From: an uncultured Bacteroidales bacterium
Lineage (GTDB): Bacteria > Bacteroidota > Bacteroidia > Bacteroidales > F082
Assembly: GCA_937902805.1 (NCBI GenBank)
Contig: CALEMB010000155.1
Coordinates: 1-5,629, forward strand
Length of the DNA: 5,629 bases
Reading direction: 5' to 3'
Shown: positions 1 through 5,629 of the stretch, piece after piece
Position numbering within the stretch: the first letter of the stretch is position 1
Layout: each line of letters opens with the position of its first letter
Position numbers and translations under genes: made by a program
Notes under the pieces: generated by a model
What the model was told of the DNA's origin: nothing
The model's input: the letters and a program-made list of their open reading frames with translations, nothing else
Databases searched by the model: none

Positions 1-48
1 TTTTAAGTTATACATTCAAATTTAAACCGTCCAATTTTTTAGTGGACA
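1..48. mobile_element. Partial insertion-sequence-like end, left boundary
   Basis: The 15 bases at 34-48 (ATTTTTTAGTGGACA) are the exact reverse complement of 5582-5596 at the other edge of the window. Read outward from the cas module, both edges begin TGTCCACTAAAAAAT, and a TG start is usual for many insertion-sequence ends. I infer that an element lies to the left and finishes at 48. No transposase is visible in the 48 bases, and I cannot assign a family. Beyond the shared 15 bases the two outer flanks differ, as expected for the left and right ends of one element type, or for two related elements. Confidence 0.5.
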
Positions 49-55
49 CTAATGA
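34..55 (+). repeat. Imperfect 22-bp inverted repeat, left copy
   Basis: This is the left copy of an inverted repeat whose partner is 5575-5596. The outer 15 bases match perfectly. The match then resumes after a 2-base mismatch (CT against GC) with five more identical bases, giving 20 of 22. The inner five bases could be chance, target-site preference or part of the true terminal repeat, so the element boundary could lie at 48 or near 55. Confidence 0.7.
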
Positions 56-68
56 ATGCCACCAACTA
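49..68 (-). other. Possible truncated spacer remnant
   Basis: Twenty bases separate the insertion-sequence-like end (48) from the outermost repeat (69). The complete spacers here are 35-38 nt, so this could be the repeat-proximal half of a fourth spacer cut by the insertion, in which case the array once continued leftward. It could equally be trailer sequence after the last repeat. If the inverted repeat really extends to 55, only 13 bases would remain. Confidence 0.35.
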
Positions 69-296
69 ATTTCAATTCCAAAAGGTTCGATTAAAAGGGC
101 ATCGTTGAAGAAGTCCACATCCCAAAACTCGCAGTTATTTCAATTCCATAAGGTTCGATTAAAAGGTTGGGGAAGCCCATCCATTGGAACTCTTGTCCGT
201 AGTTTCAATTCCACAGGGTTCGATTAAAAGGCGGCAGGGCTGGACGTGCTGGAAGAACGAACACAAGTTTCAATTCCATAAGGTTCGATTAAATAT
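69..296 (-). CRISPR. Mini CRISPR array: four 30-nt repeats, three spacers
   Basis: Repeats are at 69-98, 137-166, 202-231 and 267-296. On the plus strand each reads RTTTCAATTCC, then a variable four-base core (AAAA, ATAA, ACAG, ATAA), then GGTTCGATTAAAAGG. Spacers are 99-136 (38 nt), 167-201 (35 nt) and 232-266 (35 nt). On the minus strand the repeat ends in ATTGAAAC or ATTGAAAT, the usual 3' end of I-B-like repeats and hence the 8-nt 5' handle of the crRNA. This points to minus-strand transcription, the same as the cas genes. The repeat at 267-296 is closest to cas7 and loses the consensus over its last three bases (294-296). It starts only seven bases after the cas7 stop, which leaves no room for a leader. 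The alternative is that the array reads rightward and 267-296 is a degenerate terminal repeat, but the handle sequence argues against that. Confidence 0.95.
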
Positions 297-300
297 GCTC

Positions 301-1353
301 CTATAGTTGATTCTCATAGTCAAAAGCCATCATCATTTCAATCAGTTTTGTTTCCGCTTTTTGTATGGCATCAGCTGATTCGTTTTCAGTTACAATATAA
401 CTTGAACAGGGTAGAGTTACAAACAAATCAGCACCTGCCGTTTCATCTACAATCGGCTTTGCTTTTGGCTTCTCTCCGTCGTCAACGAGTTTGGCACGAA
501 TGGTTGCGGCAAGCGTATTGGCATTGTCGCTGATAGCCACGGCCAGAGTTTCCATCAAACTGAATGTACGCGCTTGATTCGATGTGATGCGCCAGTTGAT
601 TAAGGCTTTGGCCAATGCGGGAATGATTTTCTCGCGTTCTTCTTTAGGCAAAACAAGACATTCACCGAAAACATTCTTACTCAATTTCCAGCCTTTGCCT
701 TTCAACTCTTCAATCCTTTCTTTCGAGATCTCTGGTTCATGCTGATTGGTTGAAACACAGAACAATGTGCGCAAATCAATGGCAATGTCATAAACAAACA
801 AGCCCGAAGTGCGTGCATTTTCAGGAATCCAATTCCGACGAGGCAAGGTCCTGTTGTTATCTTGAAGATAAGCCTCAATCTCTTCTTCTGTCAATAATTT
901 GTCGCCCATTCTGACATTAACAGGGTGCTGGTCAGGACGGTCGCTACGGTCGAAAGTCAGGTTCTCCTTGTCGACGCCTGCAAGTAATGGGTGAATCGGA
1001 CGCATAGCCGAAATGGAAAGCGGACTGCGGCGTTTCAAAATCTGGCCTTCACCAGCCGCACGCATCCAGCCACCCAATAGTTGGTCAACATAGTTGGGGT
1101 CGCACGGCGACCATGGCTCCTTGTTTTCCAACTCTTTTTTAGCGTTGATGTTGTAATTGAAAGTCACGGGAGCCATCTGGACGCCTAACTCGTCAGTCAA
1201 GGTTTCCAGAATGGATCTTTTTACTTGTTGACCGCTCGAATAAGCGACAACGCGGTTGAATTGTGGGTCAAAATAGGTCTTTTGCCCGTCTTGAACGCAG
1301 AAAACGGTGTGCTCTGCATGTTTCAGTGCTCTAAGATAAATGAATGAATTCAT
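301..1353 (-). CDS. cas7: Cas7-family backbone subunit (Csp1-like)
   Basis: This 350-residue protein is the probable Cas7, the repeated RAMP subunit that coats the crRNA spacer and forms the backbone of a type I surveillance complex in the cytoplasm. The visible signature is an N-terminal strand with FIYLRALKHAEHTVF (residues 4-18), followed by AYSSGQQVKRSI (37-48), an early SGQ-x-KRSI block that I recognise from Cas7 relatives. Conserved-looking blocks follow at RPIHPLLAG (118-126), LFVYDIAIDL (185-194) and the helical stretch WRITSNQARTFSLMETLAVA (254-273). The opening residues resemble Porphyromonas-type Csp1 more than Cst2/DevR, but this is from memory. The start is 12 bases after the cas8 stop, in an A-rich context without a Shine-Dalgarno. 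The stop (TAG at 303-301) lies seven bases before the first CRISPR repeat, where cas4-cas1-cas2 or a leader might have been expected. The C-terminus looks natural, not cut. Confidence 0.87.
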   Translation of the reverse strand: MNSFIYLRALKHAEHTVFCVQDGQKTYFDPQFNRVVAYSSGQQVKRSILETLTDELGVQMAPVTFNYNINAKKELENKEPWSPCDPNYVDQLLGGWMRAAGEGQILKRRSPLSISAMRPIHPLLAGVDKENLTFDRSDRPDQHPVNVRMGDKLLTEEEIEAYLQDNNRTLPRRNWIPENARTSGLFVYDIAIDLRTLFCVSTNQHEPEISKERIEELKGKGWKLSKNVFGECLVLPKEEREKIIPALAKALINWRITSNQARTFSLMETLAVAISDNANTLAATIRAKLVDDGEKPKAKPIVDETAGADLFVTLPCSSYIVTENESADAIQKAETKLIEMMMAFDYENQL

Positions 1354-1365
1354 AATGATATGTTT

Positions 1366-2679
1366 TTATTGTTTGTTATTCGGATTGTTTAAAGCGGCTG
1401 CATGGAATCTGACAAGAGTCAGGAAATAAGGCACATTGTCAGTCGGCATGGAGTTGACCGTCATGGCGATGTCTTGGATGCTTTCGATTCTAGCGATGTC
1501 TGAAGCGATATTGCTCAATGCTTCCATGAAACTTCGTTTGTTGGTGGCTCCCAACACTTCGTCTATTTGTCTTGAGTTTGTTGTTCTTCCTTTTTTGCCA
1601 CTTTCAGCATAGGATTTCAGTGCCTTGGCAAATTCGAGGGACTTGTCCCACATTTCTTGATTGTTTAACATAGCTAATAACCAGATTTGATATGTGTGAA
1701 AACTAATGATTTGTTTCTCGTCGTATTTGGGCAGTTTTACGCCCTTGTCAGCTGTCATATATTGTTTTAGACCTTTGGGTTGCATGGCCTCGATTCCGAT
1801 GGCTCCTTTTTGGCAACATGCTCTCAATCCTTTTTCCGTTCCCCAAAGTTCTTCGGCTTTTCTTCCTTCATCTTCACCAAATAACCTTTGATAAAGTTCA
1901 ATGGGCCTTCTGATATGTTCCAAGTTAAAGGGGATAAAACCTAATGTGGTGTTGGTTTGGCCAAAACTATATACATATCCCATCATTTTAGGTGAAGAGA
2001 ATTGTCTCGTAATTCCAATCAACAGTTTTGTCCATGTTTGAGTGGCAATACTCATCATCCCTTCCTTTGACGTCTCAAATGGGCTGAATCCAGCCAAAGG
2101 TTGCTCGGCAAAGTAATTTCCTTTGTCATAACGGTGAGCAAGCCATTGGCCATTCCATGTATTGACTTGATTGCCTTTGAGTCTTTGGTTTTCATCCAAT
2201 GCATTCCTATAAAGTTTCCAGCCTTCATAAATGTCAAGCAGGATTTCAGGGTTTGAAAATAAAATGGACAATCCACCTTGAAGACCAATACCTAAACTTG
2301 AACCAACCCATGAAAGGTAATAATCATCTTTTGAGGCTGATAAATCCAAATTGGTAACTTGTCCCGATGTGGTGGCATACTCTTTCTCTTCCGAAGCAGG
2401 GTATCCTGGTGCGATGCTCGAGTCGGGTGATTTGCTTTCATCAACTTTGGCTATAAACTCTTGTAGTTTTTCCATCCTTTCATCCGAAGTTAATGTTTCA
2501 ACCTTTTGCCCTTTTTTCATTTGTACAAAAGGTGAGTTTGTAACCCATTGCAGATATTTGTTGCTATCGAAAAACAATGGATGGTACACGTCAACAAAAA
2601 AAGATTTAGCATCGTAGTTTGTGCTTTGCTTTTTGTTGTAAGCCTCCAAAAATATCTTTCCTATAGTTGCTGTAATCAT
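1366..2679 (-). CDS. cas8: Cas8-like large subunit (Csp2-like)
   Basis: This 437-residue protein sits between cas3 and cas7, the position of the large subunit (Cas8) that recognises the PAM and recruits Cas3 in type I complexes. Cas8 proteins diverge strongly, so the call rests on context plus an N-terminal region (FFVDVYHPLFFDSNKYLQWV at 27-46, then TNSPFVQ) that I recall from the Csp2 proteins of the PGING variant. Residues 55-115 are polar and probably flexible. A glycine-rich hydrophobic stretch follows at 124-141. The last 110 residues (about 325-437) are mostly helical, as in Cas8 C-termini that substitute for or encode the small subunit Cas11. There is no frameshift or internal stop. 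The ATG is three bases after the cas3 stop, with an A-rich leader and no Shine-Dalgarno, so it is probably translationally coupled. I cannot point to catalytic residues, and none are expected. The exact subtype is uncertain. Confidence 0.75.
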   Translation of the reverse strand: MITATIGKIFLEAYNKKQSTNYDAKSFFVDVYHPLFFDSNKYLQWVTNSPFVQMKKGQKVETLTSDERMEKLQEFIAKVDESKSPDSSIAPGYPASEEKEYATTSGQVTNLDLSASKDDYYLSWVGSSLGIGLQGGLSILFSNPEILLDIYEGWKLYRNALDENQRLKGNQVNTWNGQWLAHRYDKGNYFAEQPLAGFSPFETSKEGMMSIATQTWTKLLIGITRQFSSPKMMGYVYSFGQTNTTLGFIPFNLEHIRRPIELYQRLFGEDEGRKAEELWGTEKGLRACCQKGAIGIEAMQPKGLKQYMTADKGVKLPKYDEKQIISFHTYQIWLLAMLNNQEMWDKSLEFAKALKSYAESGKKGRTTNSRQIDEVLGATNKRSFMEALSNIASDIARIESIQDIAMTVNSMPTDNVPYFLTLVRFHAAALNNPNNKQ

Positions 2680-2682
2680 TTT

Positions 2683-4815
2683 TTATCGTGTTGTTTTATA
2701 ATACTGTGGCTTTGTATATTCGGCAATTAGCCCTTTTTCGGTATCGTAGGCTTGGTTAGGAATGATGAATGGTCGTGAACCTTCATTGATTTGCTCTAAA
2801 TTGTTAAATGCCATGCTTTTGTAACTTACAGGTATTTCCAATTCGGCTCTGTTGAATGCGTTTTCGTTGATATAGGTCTTCATATCGTCTTCCGTAATGC
2901 AAACTGCCGAGTTGATATCAAGCACGTCTAAAAGCGCTGACTTGGGATAATGACACAATTCTTTGATGTGCCATTTCCCGTCAACGAAAACGACACCCGA
3001 ATAATCCAGATTCATGAATTTGGCATCGGGATAAACTGTGTCAATGCGTTGCTGCACTGAGGATTCTTCAATCACATCATTGTTTGGCATGACATCAAAA
3101 CTCTTTTTCAACACTTCCAAATCGTAAGGCATTGCCTCCTTGTCATTTTGTGGTGGCTGAATCACATAGATATGCTTGAATTTCCCAATGGTTTCGTCTG
3201 TTCGCTTACGATTGATGCGTCCAAACCGTTGAATGAGTGCGTCAATAGGAGCACATTCGGTAATCATCAAGTCGAAACTGATGTCTAGACTCACTTCAAC
3301 CACTTGTGTCGAAACAACAATACAAGTTTCGGTCATGCGGTTAAAACTCTCTTTTAGTTTTGTTTCCAACTGCGAGCGGTCGCCTCGTTTGAATCGACTG
3401 TGGATAAGCATTCGAGAAACGGTAGGGAAGGATTTGCAAATGTAATCGTACATCTGCTGTGCACGCTTCACTTGATTGCATACAATCAGCACTTTTTGAT
3501 TTTCATCAACGGCTTTTTTGATGATGTCTATGCAATCGTTCCATTGCTCGACTTTGTGAATAATGTGACGATTGAAAGTCTTTAAGATTTCATCAGGCAA
3601 CATCACCTCGTAAACTTCACTCTTGCCGCCAAGCAGTTGTAGGATTTTGTCATACAAAACCGTTGGCATAGTGGCGGTGCCAACATGAATTCTACAGCCA
3701 ATTGATTTCAGTATTTCGATAATCTTCAAAACAATCGCTTGGGTTTCGCTTGAATAGGTATGAATCTCGTCCAAAATGACATCACAACCTTTTAGGTCGA
3801 GTAACATGGCTTCGTAACCTTTGATACCGAACACAATCGATGCCATTTGATGTGGTGTCATCACTTTGACCGAAGCCCCAATATGCCTTTGCATGATTCT
3901 TTCTTCCACTTTGCCGTCTTTGACTTTCAAATTTGAAGCTGCATGAAGCAAATACACTTGTGCATTAGTATCTTTCAAATCGTTTTTGATTCTGTCATAC
4001 ATAGCATTGATGGAAGCCTGAAACGGTAGCGTGTAAAACACTCGACCTTTGCATCGCCGCAACAGAAAATCAGTTTTTCCGGCTCCAGTAGGGGCAGTTA
4101 CCAAAGTATGTTGCCTCTCGTCGTCGGTTGAGACTAACGAAAGGGGATATAGATGGTGCTGACGGTTGTAAAACGACAAATTGGGATTGATAAACAGTTT
4201 GTCAGTTGCTGATTCCGCCTTTTCTTCTAATGCCGAGGCAAAATGATCAGCCGCCATTAGCAATCCTTTCCATTCCGATTGGTTCAATGATTTGCTGTAA
4301 CAGTAATCCACAACAAACTCGTAATTGCCTTTGGCTTCGTTGATGTCAATAGGGTGTGTCTCAATTCCAAACTCGTGTAATATGCCTAATGCGATAGGAC
4401 ACCATTCATCAAATCTTTCAGAATGCCGAGCAAAACAATCCGTGTTTTCATCCAAATCAAGAATACCTTTTTCCCTGACATCATGATAAATTGATTTGTG
4501 ATGCGCGACAATCATGTCGATGATGGCAGGCCTTTCTTTTTCGGGAAATAACGAAATGAAAAACAAGGAGGCAATTTCGTGACGGAATGTAAAATCGGGT
4601 TGTTGTATGTAATTGTGTTTCAATGTTTTCTGAAACAAAGGGCTCGCTTTGCCAATGTCGTGCAATACAGCGCCTTTAAAAGCTAAATCAGGGTCAAGTT
4701 CGACATGTTGTGCGATGACAACAGCGGCATCGGCAACATCTTTAAGGTGTTTTGTCAGCGGCATTCCGCCAAAATCTTCATGCTTTGCCAATATGAAATC
4801 GAACTTGTCCGACAT
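2683..4815 (-). CDS. cas3: Cas3 HD nuclease and DExH helicase
   Basis: This 710-residue single-chain Cas3 is the effector nuclease of type I systems. It is recruited to the R-loop, nicks the displaced strand and degrades it while translocating with ATP. The N-terminal HD domain (about 1-230) keeps its metal ligands: H23, the HD-x-GK motif with H52-D53, H79, the HH pair at 105-106, and D190-H191. The helicase core shows Walker A in APTGAGKT (241-248), a Cas3-typical LPFQASINAMYDRI block (263-276), the DEIH box (349-352), GTATMP (379-384), the motif V region STQVVEVSLD (502-511), and motif VI QRFGRINR (529-536). The C-terminal 160 residues form the accessory domain. All motifs needed for nuclease and ATPase activity are intact, with no disruption. 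It starts two bases after the cas5 stop and ends three bases before cas8. A cas3 placed inside the effector genes, between cas5 and cas8, fits the PGING-like layout as I remember it. Confidence 0.97.
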   Translation of the reverse strand: MSDKFDFILAKHEDFGGMPLTKHLKDVADAAVVIAQHVELDPDLAFKGAVLHDIGKASPLFQKTLKHNYIQQPDFTFRHEIASLFFISLFPEKERPAIIDMIVAHHKSIYHDVREKGILDLDENTDCFARHSERFDEWCPIALGILHEFGIETHPIDINEAKGNYEFVVDYCYSKSLNQSEWKGLLMAADHFASALEEKAESATDKLFINPNLSFYNRQHHLYPLSLVSTDDERQHTLVTAPTGAGKTDFLLRRCKGRVFYTLPFQASINAMYDRIKNDLKDTNAQVYLLHAASNLKVKDGKVEERIMQRHIGASVKVMTPHQMASIVFGIKGYEAMLLDLKGCDVILDEIHTYSSETQAIVLKIIEILKSIGCRIHVGTATMPTVLYDKILQLLGGKSEVYEVMLPDEILKTFNRHIIHKVEQWNDCIDIIKKAVDENQKVLIVCNQVKRAQQMYDYICKSFPTVSRMLIHSRFKRGDRSQLETKLKESFNRMTETCIVVSTQVVEVSLDISFDLMITECAPIDALIQRFGRINRKRTDETIGKFKHIYVIQPPQNDKEAMPYDLEVLKKSFDVMPNNDVIEESSVQQRIDTVYPDAKFMNLDYSGVVFVDGKWHIKELCHYPKSALLDVLDINSAVCITEDDMKTYINENAFNRAELEIPVSYKSMAFNNLEQINEGSRPFIIPNQAYDTEKGLIAEYTKPQYYKTTR

Positions 4816-4817
4816 GT

Positions 4818-5378
4818 TTACAAGAGTTTGTTACCGTTGTATTCAATCCAACCGAACATGGGCTTGTTGTTGTCGAAGCGGTTGTAACCCACTAAAAACG
4901 ATTGCTCCGATTCACCAAAACGCAATTCAAATCCGTCTAATTCAGCGAATTGTTCTTCTTCAATTTCAATGATTTCACTATCTGGCAACATCATATCCTC
5001 GTTTCGGCAAAGGCAAATGTGCTGCTTCGATGCTGTTTCCGCATCAGTTTGGTTATTGAATGCCAAATAAAGTACAGGGTCGAGCATTACACCTCTTTTC
5101 AGGATTGATCGTTCACGAGTTGCTTCTTTTTTTGTGATTTTCCATCCTCTTGTTTGGGTCACTTCTTGCTGGGAATCTATAGCGGAATAACTCAATTTGT
5201 GCCTTATAATCTTTGTGATTCGACCGTTTAGACTTAATGTTTCGGGAAACAGCTTCTTTTCAATGCCTTCAATAATCGAAGGGGTTAGAAACTGTTGGCT
5301 GAATGTTTCGCCATCTCTTACGGCAGTCCATGGTTTGATAAACCCGAATTTGCCTGTATATCTGACTATGTAATACAT
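4818..5378 (-). CDS. cas5: Cas5-family subunit (Cas5p-like)
   Basis: This protein has 186 residues from the chosen start. Cas5 caps the 5' handle of the crRNA and contacts Cas8 in the surveillance complex. The N-terminal block GKFGFIKPWTAVRDGETFSQ (9-28) followed by QFLTPSIIEGIEKKLFP (29-45) matches the Cas5 pattern, in which an edge strand is followed by a TP-S-x-x-G-I helix used for assembly. The middle (about 50-95) is basic, as expected for RNA contact, and the acidic stretch SEIIEIEEEQFAEL (134-147) is near the C-terminus. An upstream ATG at 5444 would give 208 residues but would overlap the cas6 remnant. The start at 5378 is preferred because AAGGAG sits five bases upstream and residue 2 onward is where the Cas5-like strand begins. 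It is shorter than many Cas5 proteins (often above 200) but looks complete. It lies 11 bases after the cas6 stop and two before cas3. Confidence 0.85.
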   Translation of the reverse strand: MYYIVRYTGKFGFIKPWTAVRDGETFSQQFLTPSIIEGIEKKLFPETLSLNGRITKIIRHKLSYSAIDSQQEVTQTRGWKITKKEATRERSILKRGVMLDPVLYLAFNNQTDAETASKQHICLCRNEDMMLPDSEIIEIEEEQFAELDGFELRFGESEQSFLVGYNRFDNNKPMFGWIEYNGNKLL

Positions 5379-5383
5379 ATTAT

Positions 5384-5389
5384 CTCCTT
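5384..5389 (-). promoter_or_regulatory. Shine-Dalgarno deciding the cas5 start
   Basis: On the minus strand AAGGAG follows directly after the cas6 TAA (5392-5390) and precedes the cas5 ATG at 5378 by five bases. It is the only canonical ribosome binding site in the operon; cas3, cas8 and cas7 begin after A-rich sequence without one. It supports the 5378 start over 5444 and may matter more now that the upstream cas6 is broken. Confidence 0.65.
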
Positions 5390-5581
5390 TTAATAAATCG
5401 AACCGAAACCAATGCCCGTACAGCTTCCAATCCCGACATTCCAAGCAAATTGTTTGGTCTCATTACTTCCTTGAATGATGACAGGGCACATGTTGGCCTT
5501 ATTGCTGATATTGTTGTACCAAATCAGTTTCTTTTTCTTCTTGCTATAAGAAAGGTCAAATTCAATATGCAGTGTCATTGC
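5390..5581 (-). pseudogene. cas6: C-terminal fragment of cas6, cut by the right-hand element
   Basis: The frame ends with FAWNVGIGSCTGIGFGSIY before TAA. The GIG-x-x-x-GIGFG pattern is the glycine-rich loop that closes Cas6 endoribonucleases, which cleave CRISPR repeats into crRNAs. A basic run (KKKKK at residues 13-17 from the ATG at 5578) and CPVIIQG (31-37) also fit a Cas6 C-terminus. Only about 63 residues remain of a family usually 200-280 long. Reading upstream, the frame runs into the inverted-repeat end and meets TAG at 5590-5588, so it has no original start. The catalytic N-terminal half is missing. The position directly upstream of cas5, 11 bases apart, agrees with a cas6-first operon. 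A short peptide from the internal ATG at 5578 is possible but would not be a working nuclease. An alternative reading as an intact small gene is unlikely given the motif. Confidence 0.85.
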
Positions 5582-5596
5582 TGTCCACTAAAAAAT
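5575..5596 (-). repeat. Imperfect 22-bp inverted repeat, right copy
   Basis: Partner of 34-55. The perfect part is TGTCCACTAAAAAAT at 5582-5596; with the inner TCATT and a 2-base mismatch the match is 20 of 22. The inner bases overlap the first codons of the cas6 remnant. Confidence 0.7.
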
Positions 5597-5629
5597 CAAA
5601 ATAGTTCTTTGAAATTACTGTAAGTTAGA
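5582..5629. mobile_element. Partial insertion-sequence-like end, right boundary
   Basis: The sequence begins TGTCCACTAAAAAAT and runs off the window, mirroring the left boundary. It coincides with the point where the cas6 reading frame is lost, which supports a real insertion or rearrangement breakpoint. The remaining bases are AT-rich and contain no readable gene. The family cannot be named from 48 bases. Confidence 0.55.

Noticed and set aside
42..227. Plus-strand reading frame of 61 codons over the array
   Set aside because: It runs through three CRISPR repeats and the inverted repeat; its peptide repeats (ISIPKGSIKR, FQFHKVRLKG, SFNSTGFD) are just translated repeats.
69..296. Plus-strand transcription of the array
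   Set aside because: The degenerate edge of the 267-296 repeat could mark a trailer end, but the ATTGAAAC handle on the minus strand and co-orientation with the cas genes favour minus.
2055..2288. 77-residue minus-strand frame inside cas8
   Set aside because: Out-of-frame shadow of the intact cas8 gene, with no recognisable domain or start signal.
3366..3377. Short match of the first spacer (AACTGCGAG) to cas3, considered as self-targeting
   Set aside because: Only about nine consecutive bases match, which is within chance and far short of a 38-nt protospacer.
4649..4972. 107-residue plus-strand frame antisense to cas3 and cas5
   Set aside because: Serine- and cysteine-rich composition typical of antisense shadows, and it spans two well-supported genes.
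5379..5444. 22-residue N-terminal extension of Cas5 from the ATG at 5444
   Set aside because: It overlaps the cas6 remnant, has no ribosome binding site and does not look like Cas5; AAGGAG supports the start at 5378.

Overview
The window is a compact type I CRISPR-Cas interference locus from what is most likely a member of the Bacteroidota. The evidence is a moderate-to-low GC content, A-rich gene starts that mostly lack a Shine-Dalgarno, and effector proteins resembling the Porphyromonas-associated 'PGING' set (Cas5p, Csp2 as Cas8, Csp1 as Cas7), a I-B/I-C-like variant. All genes lie on the minus strand, so the locus reads right to left.

Layout in transcription order: (1) 5582-5629, the apparent end of an insertion sequence. 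(2) 5581-5390, the C-terminal quarter or so of cas6, still carrying the glycine-rich motif but cut off by that end. (3) 5378-4818, cas5. (4) 4815-2683, cas3 with intact HD nuclease and helicase motifs. (5) 2679-1366, cas8. (6) 1353-301, cas7. (7) 296-69, a mini CRISPR array of four 30-nt repeats and three spacers that begins seven bases after the cas7 stop codon. (8) 68-49, a stub that may be a truncated fourth spacer. (9) 48-1, a second insertion-sequence-like end matching the right one in inverted orientation. Spacing between genes is 2 to 12 bases, so cas6' through the array should form one transcription unit.

Together the genes could still supply a Cascade-like surveillance complex (Cas5, Cas7, Cas8, perhaps an internally initiated Cas11) and its Cas3 nuclease-helicase. 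They cannot supply spacer acquisition, because cas1, cas2 and cas4 are absent, nor repeat cleavage, because cas6 is broken.

The most interesting points are the matched inverted ends bracketing the module, the severed cas6, and the leaderless array fused to the end of cas7. This looks like either a decaying locus boxed in by insertion sequences or a mobile interference-only cassette that depends on Cas6 supplied in trans. The sequence alone does not decide between these.
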